The notes beneath the pieces were generated by a model. That model worked only from the letters and a program-made list of their open reading frames with translations. It was not told the origin of the DNA and searched no databases. A stretch of DNA of 64,000 nt, from the NCBI RefSeq assembly GCF_003967355.1, contig NZ_BIFH01000028.1, positions 1 to 64,000 of the forward strand, given 5' to 3'. Each line of letters begins with the position of its first letter. Position 1 is the stretch's first letter. Below are positions 42,660 through 50,016 of the stretch, piece after piece. The translations under genes and the position numbers were made by a program. The DNA comes from Embleya hyalina. GTDB lineage: Bacteria > Actinomycetota > Actinomycetes > Streptomycetales > Streptomycetaceae.

Positions 42660-43363
42660 CAGAAGTGCCGGAGCAGGTCGGGGAACGCGGTCAGCGTCAG
42701 TACCCGTTCGTCGTGCGGATCCAGCTCGCTCTGCTCCAGGACCCAGGTGTGCGCGTTCGGGATGAACACCGCGCCCAGGCCCGCGCCGCGCGCCGGCAGG
42801 ATGTCCGACTTGGGGGAGTTGCCGATCATCCACGTGGTTTCCGGCGCCAGCTCGTGGGCGCGCATCAGGTCGACGTACGTGTCGACGCCCTTCTCCGGCA
42901 CGATGTGCGTGCTGCGGAAATGGGGGGCCAGCGCGGAGGCGTCGATCTTGCGCTGCTGCTCCTCGGTGTCGCCCTTGGTGAGCAACATCAGGTCGTGCCG
43001 GGCGCCGAGCGTGGTGAGCGTCTCCACCACGCCGGGCACCAGTTCCATCCGGTCCTCCAGGAGCGCGACCGCCAACGTGTCGATGTGCCGCAACTCCGCC
43101 TCGGTCGCGGAGCGTGCGTACAGCCGCTCCAGCGTTTCGCCCAGGCTGCGCAGGAACATCTTGCTGCCGTAGCCGTGGGTGATCGCGTTCGCGGCCTCCA
43201 CGTCGTTGAGGATCGCCCGGATCTGGGTCCGGTCCAGGGTGGGATGGGCGACCCAGTCGAGGTAGTTCTCGATGACTCGCTCGAACAGGATGTTGTTCTC
43301 CCACAGCGTGTCGTCGGCGTCGAAGATCAGGACCTGACGAGGGGAGGCCGGTGTCGTGTGCAT
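42659..43363 (-). CDS. HAD-family hydrolase
   Basis: A 234-residue phosphatase: motif I LIFDADDTLWENN, a four-helix cap, motif II Thr in LLTKGD, Lys in VPEKGVDTY, motif IV IGNSPKSDILPARGAG. The DxDxTLW variant and length suggest a haloacid-dehalogenase/GDSL-unrelated nucleotidase group. It probably acts in the same pathway as the coupled NUDIX enzyme. A -10-like TAGGAT lies at 43405-43410 on the minus strand. Confidence 0.94.
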   Translation of the reverse strand: MHTTPASPRQVLIFDADDTLWENNILFERVIENYLDWVAHPTLDRTQIRAILNDVEAANAITHGYGSKMFLRSLGETLERLYARSATEAELRHIDTLAVALLEDRMELVPGVVETLTTLGARHDLMLLTKGDTEEQQRKIDASALAPHFRSTHIVPEKGVDTYVDLMRAHELAPETTWMIGNSPKSDILPARGAGLGAVFIPNAHTWVLEQSELDPHDERVLTLTAFPDLLRHF

Positions 43364-43430
43364 GTTCGATTCATCTCTGTCCGGTCGGCGACACTGCGCC
43401 GATCATCCTAGAGCCGGAGCCCGCGCACGA

Positions 43431-44264
43431 TCATCGGATTATCTCCTCCTCCCCCGCCGGCGGATTGTGGATGGTGGTCTCGTCCCGCTCCGCGAGCAGT
43501 TCCCGGGCCCGCAGCGCCGCCGCCGCGGCCAGGCGTTCCAGCTCGCCGGCCGGGATGCCCGGGGCGGGGGCGACGCGCAGTGGCGCGGCGGGTTCGTGCA
43601 CCGGCGGCGGGTCGGCCGGCAGGGCGTCGACCGCACGGTACGCCGCACGCGCGTCGACCCCGACCGCGTCCCCCGGCGGCGCGGTGGGACGTGGCCGCCA
43701 CGCGCGCGACCGCTCCAGCACGGCCGGCTCGTCCCGGCCGCGCATCAGCAACAACACGAACGGGTCCGCGTCCAGCAACCAGGCCGTCTGGTAGCCCAGA
43801 GCGGCGCCGTGTAGACACGGCAACTCCCAGTCGGGGCAGTCGCATTCGTGATCCAGCTCGTCCATGCCCGGCAGCAGGGACACGTCCGCGTCCGCGGCGG
43901 CGGCCACCAGTTCGCGCGGCAACTCCCGTTCCAGGAGCGCGGCCAGGTGCCCCGCCTCGGCGGCCACCTGGTCGAGCAGGCGCTCCCAGCGCGCGTCGTC
44001 CAGTGGCTCGATCCGCACCTCGGTGCGGTACGACGTGCCGTCGGCGTCGGACACGCGCGCGGTGATCCGGCCCGGTGCGATCGTGATCGGCCCGACCCGG
44101 CCGGCGGCGGCGTACGCCCGACCCTTGCGCAGCGGCCGGCCGTCCAGCGCGGCGTGTTCGAGGGCTTCCGTCCAGGCGCGGCCCCACCAGGTCCGGCCCG
44201 TGACCCGCTGGGCGGTGCGCGGGGCGAAGGCGGGGAAGGCGCGGGCCGACGCGGCGGCGGTCAT
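43431..44264 (-). CDS. SWIM zinc-finger protein
   Basis: A 277-residue protein with a SWIM motif CxCx(n)CxH, here CDCPDWELPCLHGAAL near residue 142-157, preceded by the conserved RTWWGRAWTEALE, GRAYAAAGRV and YRTEVRIEPL of actinobacterial SWIM proteins. SWIM domains bind DNA or proteins. Its start overlaps the SNF2 stop as ATGA, the usual arrangement with SNF2 helicases, so the two likely act together on DNA. Confidence 0.95.
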   Translation of the reverse strand: MTAAASARAFPAFAPRTAQRVTGRTWWGRAWTEALEHAALDGRPLRKGRAYAAAGRVGPITIAPGRITARVSDADGTSYRTEVRIEPLDDARWERLLDQVAAEAGHLAALLERELPRELVAAAADADVSLLPGMDELDHECDCPDWELPCLHGAALGYQTAWLLDADPFVLLLMRGRDEPAVLERSRAWRPRPTAPPGDAVGVDARAAYRAVDALPADPPPVHEPAAPLRVAPAPGIPAGELERLAAAAALRARELLAERDETTIHNPPAGEEEIIR

Positions 44265-47032
44265 CGGGCACTCCTCAGCTCGACCAGGTCGGCGAGTTCG
44301 GTGTCGGAGAGTTCGGTCAGCGCGGTCTCGCCGTGGGCGAGCACGGAGTCGGCCAGCGCGCGTTTGTCCCGCAACATCTCGGCGATCCGGTCCTCGATGG
44401 TGCCCTCGGCGATGAAGCGGTGCACCTGCACGGGTCGGGTCTGCCCGATCCGGTACGCCCGGTCGGTGGCCTGCTCCTCCACCGCGGGGTTCCACCAGCG
44501 GTCGTAGTGCACCACGTGGTCGGCGCGGGTGAGGTTGAGCCCGGTGCCTGCGGCCTTGAGCGAGAGCAGGAAGACCGGGACCGCGCCCTCCTGGAAACGC
44601 GCGACCAGCGCGTCGCGGCGGGCCACCGAGGTGCCGCCGTGCAGGAGTTGGTTGCCGATGCCGCGCGCGGTCAGGTGGGTGCGCAGCAGTCGGGCCATGC
44701 TCACGTACTGGGTGAACACCAGCACCGAGCCGTCCTCGGCCAGGATGGTGTCCAGCAACTCGTCGAGCAGTTCGAGCTTGCCGGAGCGACCCGCGAGGCG
44801 GGGCTCGGGTTCCTTCAGATATTGCGCCGGGTGGTTGCAGATCTGCTTGAGGCCGGTGAGCAGCTTGACGATGCGCCCGCGCCGGGCCATGTCGGAGCCG
44901 GCGGCGTCGAGTTCGGCCAGCGCCTCGCGCACGGCCGCCTCGTACAGGCCGACCTGCTCGCGGGTGAGCGGGACCGGCTGGTCGGTCTCGGTCTTGGCGG
45001 GCAGTTCGGGCGCGATGCCCGGGTCGGACTTGCGGCGGCGGAGCAGGAACGGCGCGACCAGCCTGGCCAGTCGCTCGGCGGTGGGCCCGTCGCGGTCCGC
45101 CTCGATCGGCTTGGTCCAGCGCCGGCGGAACACGCTCGCGGTGCCGAGCAGGCCCGGGGTGGTCCAGTCCAGGATCGCCCACAGCTCGGTCAGCCGGTTC
45201 TCCACAGGCGTGCCGGTGAGCGCGATCCTGGCCCGCGCCGGGATGCGGCGCAGTGCCTTGGCGGTGGCGGAGGTGTGGTTCTTGACGTGTTGCGCCTCGT
45301 CGGCGACCACCAGGCCCCACGGCACGGCGGCCAGGCGGGCCGCGTCCAGGCGCATCGTGCCGTAGGTGGTGAGGACGAACCCGGTGGTGAGGTCGTCGAG
45401 GCTGCGGGCGCCGCCGTGGAAGCGGCGCACCGGTGTGCCCGGCGCGAAACGGGTGATCTCCCGCTCCCAGTTGCCGAGCAGCGACGCCGGGCAGACCACC
45501 AGGGTCGGTGCGGCGCCGGCCGGGTCCTCGGCGTCGGCCGCGCGGTGCAGGTGCAGCGCGATCAGCGTGATCGTCTTGCCCAGACCCATGTCGTCGGCGA
45601 GGCAACCGCCCAGGCCCAGCGAGGTCATCCGGTCCAGCCAGCGCAGCCCGCGCAGCTGGTAGTCGCGCAGCGTCGCGGCGAGCGCGGCGGGCGCGCCGAT
45701 CGGCTCGCCGCCGCCGTCCGGGTCGGCGATCCGCGCGCGCAACTCGTCCAGCCACGCCGACGTGCCCACCTCGACGCGCTTGCCGGCCACCTCGATGCCG
45801 CCGGTCAGCGCGCCGGTCAGGGCCTCGATCGGGGTGAGCGGCTTGATCGAACGATTGCGGGCCTTGGCCATCAGGGCGGGATCGACCAGTACCCAGCGGT
45901 CGCGCAGGCGCACCACCGGGCGGTGCGACTCGGCCAGCGCGTCCAGTTCGGCGGCGGTCAACGTGGCGCCGCCGAGCGCGAGTTGCCAGTCGAAGCCGAG
46001 CGGGGTGTCGCCGCCGAGGAAGGCGCGCAGGTCCCGGGGCGCGTGGTCGTGGGCGCCGATCACGGCCCGGGCGGTGAGGTCGCGGACGAGGTCGCGGGGC
46101 CAGTGCACCTCGACGCCGGCGGCGGCGAGACGGGCGGTCGCGGCGCCGAGCAGGGTGCCCAGGTCGTCGTCGGCGACCACCACGCGGTCCGGGACGCTCG
46201 CGGTGAGCAGCGGCTCCAGGGCGGGCCAGATCCGGGCCGCCCGGCGCAGCGCGACCAGCACGTCGGGCCGGGCCCGCTCGCCGAAGCGCGGGTCGGTGCC
46301 GGTCCACAACGTGTCGGCGTCGACCACGGCGGTCGGGTCGGCGAGCGAGTGCGCCTGGACGATCGCCACGAACGGCGCGCGCTCGACGTCGTTGCTCTCC
46401 AGCCGCAACGAGACGCGCACACCCCGGTCGTGCCCGGCGGCCACCCGGTCCGACCAGGGGCGCAGCGCGGGCAACTTCCGCGCGGCGGGCGCGGCGAACG
46501 CGCCGTCGCCCGCGTGCGGCCCGGCGGCGGTGCGCGGCATGGTGTCGGCGACCGCGTCCAGGAAGGCCCGGACCAGCGGGGTCGCCGCCGGGAGCAGGGT
46601 GCCGCCGTCGGTCGGGATGGCCCGCGCCTCGCCGGGCATCGCGTCGGCCAGCGCCCGCACCCGCTCGACGTCGGCGGCGTCCAGCGGACCGGCCCGCCAC
46701 GCGTCGTGGTCGGCGGCGGAGATCCCGGGCAACATGCGCCCGCGCGCCACCAGTTGCAGGGCGAGCACGGTGGCCGCGCCCCAGAACGCGGCGGCCGGAT
46801 GCGCGCCGGGGGCGCGTCGGGCCCGGGAGAGCACCCGGATCGCGTCGGTGACGGGCAGTCGTACGGCGGGATGGGTGTGGGCCACCCCGTCGGCGTCGAG
46901 CACCGTGATCGTGTCCGGGCCGTCCGCGTGCGGCCAGAACGCGACGGTGCCGGCGCGTGGCGGATCGGCGGGCGCGAAGGTGGCCGCGTGGCGGGTCGGA
47001 TCGAGCGGGGGATGCGGGGTGTGGGTGGCGAT
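44261..47032 (-). CDS. SNF2-family helicase, apparently ATC-initiated
   Basis: A 923-residue SWI2/SNF2 ATPase: N-terminal SNF2-assoc region, SNF2_N with Walker A DDMGLGKT (about residue 480) and DEAQ box VVADEAQH (about 577), C-terminal helicase motifs VFTQYVSMARLL and YDRWWNPAVEEQATDRAYRIGQ. No ATG, GTG, TTG or CTG exists in frame between the upstream TAA/TetR region and the conserved start ATFAPADPPRAGTVAFW; ATC 47032 lies 8 nt after AGGAG. The first GTG (46903) would delete that conserved block. It follows the TetR gene by 5 bp. Confidence 0.9.
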   Translation of the reverse strand: MATHTPHPPLDPTRHAATFAPADPPRAGTVAFWPHADGPDTITVLDADGVAHTHPAVRLPVTDAIRVLSRARRAPGAHPAAAFWGAATVLALQLVARGRMLPGISAADHDAWRAGPLDAADVERVRALADAMPGEARAIPTDGGTLLPAATPLVRAFLDAVADTMPRTAAGPHAGDGAFAAPAARKLPALRPWSDRVAAGHDRGVRVSLRLESNDVERAPFVAIVQAHSLADPTAVVDADTLWTGTDPRFGERARPDVLVALRRAARIWPALEPLLTASVPDRVVVADDDLGTLLGAATARLAAAGVEVHWPRDLVRDLTARAVIGAHDHAPRDLRAFLGGDTPLGFDWQLALGGATLTAAELDALAESHRPVVRLRDRWVLVDPALMAKARNRSIKPLTPIEALTGALTGGIEVAGKRVEVGTSAWLDELRARIADPDGGGEPIGAPAALAATLRDYQLRGLRWLDRMTSLGLGGCLADDMGLGKTITLIALHLHRAADAEDPAGAAPTLVVCPASLLGNWEREITRFAPGTPVRRFHGGARSLDDLTTGFVLTTYGTMRLDAARLAAVPWGLVVADEAQHVKNHTSATAKALRRIPARARIALTGTPVENRLTELWAILDWTTPGLLGTASVFRRRWTKPIEADRDGPTAERLARLVAPFLLRRRKSDPGIAPELPAKTETDQPVPLTREQVGLYEAAVREALAELDAAGSDMARRGRIVKLLTGLKQICNHPAQYLKEPEPRLAGRSGKLELLDELLDTILAEDGSVLVFTQYVSMARLLRTHLTARGIGNQLLHGGTSVARRDALVARFQEGAVPVFLLSLKAAGTGLNLTRADHVVHYDRWWNPAVEEQATDRAYRIGQTRPVQVHRFIAEGTIEDRIAEMLRDKRALADSVLAHGETALTELSDTELADLVELRSAR

Positions 47033-47037
47033 GTCCG

Positions 47038-47820
47038 TTACTCCTGGGGTGCCGGGGGCGCGGCGGCGGATCGCCGCGAGCGGATCAGGTTCTCGATGCC
47101 GTCCAGGACCAGGCGCAGGCCGAGCTCGAAGCCCGCGTCGGGGGCCTGGTCGTAGACGCCGGCCTCCCAGACCCGGGTGAGGGTGGGAAAGCGGGTGGGC
47201 CGGATCAGTTGCTCCAGGTAGGGGGTGCTCTCCGCCCACCAGTCGTCGTAGCCGGCGCCGCCGGCGAGCGTGTCTCGACCGACGTCCACGGTGACCTGGG
47301 CGACGCCTCGCACGTAGCCGTCGACGAGGTCGACGACGTGCGCCATCTCGGCGTCGGACAGCCCGAGATCGGCGACCGTGCGCAGCCCCGCCTCGGCCCG
47401 GGCGGTGAGCCGCGGGCCCATCAGCAGCAGCCCGGGGCCCCACAGGCGCACCACCCAGGGATGACGGCGGGCCAGTTCCCGGTCGGATCGGGCGCGCTGT
47501 TCGAGCGCCGCGCGCCAGCCGATCCCGGTCGGATCGGGCAGGGCGGACTCGCCCAGCACGGTGTCGAACATGACGTGCAGCAGCTCCGCCTTGCCCGGCA
47601 CGTAGGTGTAGAGCGACATGGTGCCGACGCCGAGGCGTTCGGCGACGGCGCGCATCGACAACGCGTCGAGCCCGTCGGCGTCGGCGAGTTCGATCGCGGC
47701 GTGCACGACACGATCCACGGTCAGCCCCTGCTTCGGCCCCCGGGTGGGCCCCTCGCCCGTACGCCACAACAGTGCGAGCGTACGCGCGGGATCCGCGCGC
47801 CCACCCCGTTCCCGTGCCAC
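47038..47820 (-). CDS. TetR-family regulator (TetR_C_1-like)
   Basis: A 260-residue regulator with a long N-terminal arm, the helix-turn-helix VVHAAIELADADGLDALSMR and AERLGVGTMSLYTYVPGKAE (about residues 45-95), and a Tet-type C-domain. GTG 47820 follows GAAGGG. Its C-domain resembles that of the GntR-TetR fusion at 12-13 kb. The AGGAG near its stop codon also serves as the Shine-Dalgarno of the SNF2 gene, so regulator and helicase look cotranscribed. Confidence 0.93.
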   Translation of the reverse strand: MARERGGRADPARTLALLWRTGEGPTRGPKQGLTVDRVVHAAIELADADGLDALSMRAVAERLGVGTMSLYTYVPGKAELLHVMFDTVLGESALPDPTGIGWRAALEQRARSDRELARRHPWVVRLWGPGLLLMGPRLTARAEAGLRTVADLGLSDAEMAHVVDLVDGYVRGVAQVTVDVGRDTLAGGAGYDDWWAESTPYLEQLIRPTRFPTLTRVWEAGVYDQAPDAGFELGLRLVLDGIENLIRSRRSAAAPPAPQE

Positions 47821-47843
47821 TCGTACGCCCTTCGCCGAAAACT

Positions 47844-47892
47844 CCGTATGGCGTACCGTACGGCATGCGGAGTGGTTTCGTACAGCGTACCG
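47844..47892. promoter_or_regulatory. CGTAC-rich operator upstream of the TetR-SNF2-SWIM unit
   Basis: On the minus strand GTACGCCATACGG (47844-47856) differs by one base from GTACGCCGTACGG upstream of the DHA2 pump. Adjacent CCGTACGG (47857-47863 area) and CGTACAGCGTAC (47879-47890) extend a palindrome-rich region 24 bp before GTG 47820. Confidence 0.55.
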
Positions 47893-47933
47893 AGTTCCCT
47901 CGCGGTCGGCGGTCGGCGGTCGGCGCGGCCCGG

Positions 47934-49913
47934 TCAGGCCGGGCCGTCGCCTCGCTCGACGACGTCCCAGGCGTGGGCGAACAACTCGGGCAGGGTCAGG
48001 TGCCACGTGTGGTGGTCCCAGACCCGGTCGCCGATCACGCGCACGCCGAGCAGCCTCGCCTTCCACACCTCCATCGGCCACAGCGACTTGTGCGTCGCCC
48101 TGGCCCAGTCGCCCGGCAGGAAGACACCGCGCCCGGCTCGGGCGCGCTTGTCCGCGACCACGACGCCGGCCGTCTCCAGCGCGGCGGCGGCCCGCTTGTG
48201 GCGTGCGGTGTTCCAGCCGTTCCAGCGGCGCACCCGGCGATCGCTCGGGCGTTCGAGGGCGAGGAGTTGCAGGTACAGGGCCGCCGCGTCGGTGTCCACC
48301 GACAGCGCCTTGGCGACCCGGGCCACCGTCTCGGGCGCGGCGACGGCCGGGTCGCACTCGTATCCGCCCGGCGGCAGCGCGTCGCTCGTGATGCGCTCCG
48401 CCACCCGCCTGCTCCAGTCGCCCCGGATCAGGTCGACCACGTCTCGCGTGTACGCCCCGCCGGAGGCCACCTCGCGCAGCAGCGCCGAACGTTCGTCGTC
48501 GGCGTAGTACGCGGGCCGGAAGTACAGACGGGTGCTCGGGTCGGGGTGGCGCTCGGTGGGCTCGGCGATCGAGGCGATGGTCAGGCCGTCGTCGAAGGTC
48601 GCCGTGGTGAGCGGGATCGGGCCGACGTAGGGACGATCGCCGAACAACGCGCGCAGTCGGTCGGCGGAGTCGCGCATCCGCGCCGTGTAGCCGGCGTCGA
48701 GGAGCAGGCCCGGGTGGTCGAACCGGGCGCGCAACTCGGCCAGCAGGGCGGGCAGTCCGGCCCGGACCGGGTCCCCGGCGGGCAACTCGGCGTAGACCAC
48801 GGGCAGTGCGCCGGAGAGCGACTTCAGGAACTCCTCGAACCAGCGCACCCCCTGTCCCTCGCTGGTGCAGTACACCCCGCCGAGGCCCTCGGCCAGCCAG
48901 GGGTCGTGGTCCACGCCGCTCAGCGGGTGATCGGCCGGGGCCAGGAACGCGCCACAGATCTGCGCGGCCGGGGTGTGCAGGGTGGCGTGGTCGAGTTCGG
49001 CCAGTACCGCCAGCGTCTCCTCCGGAACCGGGATCGTGCGCCCGAACCGGGCCACCCACGCGGCGCCGACGCGCTCGGCGAGCGCGTCGGCGCCGGTCGG
49101 CTCCCACAGTTCGGCCGGATCGTCCGGGAGCGTGCCCGCGCACACCTCCAGTCGGTCGGTCTCGGTGAGGCGGCGCAACTCGTCGAAGCCGGCTTCGAGT
49201 TCGGCCGGGCCCAGGCCCAACTCCCGGCGCTGGTCCGGCTCCATCCGGGGCAGGGTGTTGATGCCCCCGGCGTTGCCGGTCAGCAGCAGCGCGGACGCCG
49301 CGCGGGACACCCCGGTCGCCTCGGCCAGCCGGGCGCCCGCTTCGGCCACCCACGGCATCGGCCCGCGGGCGCGCACCGTCTCGACCAACCGGCGCAACTG
49401 CCCCGCGTCCCCCCAGCCGCGCGGCGCGTCGACCCACTCCACCGGCCCTCCGAACTCGGGCGGCGCGGCGTCCCCGGTCCACACCTGGAGCACGTCGCAG
49501 CGGCCGTCCCGGGGCCACGAGGTCGCGATGGTGGCCCCCCGCTCGTCGCGCACCGCCGTCGCGTCGGCGCGCGCGTTGCCCGTGCGGATCCGTACCGTCG
49601 GGTCGGCGAACACCGTGTCCGCCCACACCTCGAGCAGCGCGAGCAGCGCCTCGCGCCGCTCGGGCCCGGTCGACGGTGCCGCCGCGCGCAGCGCGACCGC
49701 CTCGATCCGGCCGATCAGCGCCGGCCAGGACCCGTCGCCGACGCGACCCGGCCCGTCGGACTCGGCGGACGGTGTCCAGGTGCCGCCGAGGTAGCCGCCG
49801 ACCCGGGTGAAACCCGCCAGGATCCCGTGGTACCACATACCCGAGCCGGTGACGAGGCCGCCCAGCGCGGAGGAGAACCACTGGTCACGGGGGTCGACAG
49901 TCGTGTTTGCCAT
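47934..49913 (-). CDS. Large uncharacterised protein (659 aa)
   Basis: I do not recognise a named domain. It starts MANTTVDPRDQWFSSALGGL, has no signal peptide or transmembrane helix, is rich in Glu/Asp/Leu/Ala, and ends with a region (RRWNGWNTARHKRAAAALE; VVADKRARAGRGVFLPGDW) reminiscent of the C-termini of large actinobacterial DUF4132/MolR-like or DNA-binding-annotated proteins. That similarity is from memory and unverified. It lies between TetR-SNF2-SWIM and a UvrA-like gene, all on the minus strand. A TAGGCA lies 6 nt before the ATG, a weak -10. Confidence 0.88.
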   Translation of the reverse strand: MANTTVDPRDQWFSSALGGLVTGSGMWYHGILAGFTRVGGYLGGTWTPSAESDGPGRVGDGSWPALIGRIEAVALRAAAPSTGPERREALLALLEVWADTVFADPTVRIRTGNARADATAVRDERGATIATSWPRDGRCDVLQVWTGDAAPPEFGGPVEWVDAPRGWGDAGQLRRLVETVRARGPMPWVAEAGARLAEATGVSRAASALLLTGNAGGINTLPRMEPDQRRELGLGPAELEAGFDELRRLTETDRLEVCAGTLPDDPAELWEPTGADALAERVGAAWVARFGRTIPVPEETLAVLAELDHATLHTPAAQICGAFLAPADHPLSGVDHDPWLAEGLGGVYCTSEGQGVRWFEEFLKSLSGALPVVYAELPAGDPVRAGLPALLAELRARFDHPGLLLDAGYTARMRDSADRLRALFGDRPYVGPIPLTTATFDDGLTIASIAEPTERHPDPSTRLYFRPAYYADDERSALLREVASGGAYTRDVVDLIRGDWSRRVAERITSDALPPGGYECDPAVAAPETVARVAKALSVDTDAAALYLQLLALERPSDRRVRRWNGWNTARHKRAAAALETAGVVVADKRARAGRGVFLPGDWARATHKSLWPMEVWKARLLGVRVIGDRVWDHHTWHLTLPELFAHAWDVVERGDGPA

Positions 49914-50016
49914 CCGACATGCCTATCGTGTCGCCCCGACGCCGGCCCCGGCGGCCCACGACCCCCGCGACTCCGGCGACCCGCGACCCCGGCCGCCCGC
50001 GGCCCCGGTGGGCGGG

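Noticed and set aside
43431-46700. Single 1089-residue protein joining SNF2 and SWIM parts
   Set aside because: The frame is SWIM at its end but shadow over most of its length; the SNF2 protein lies in another frame with complete helicase motifs and ends with an ATGA overlap.
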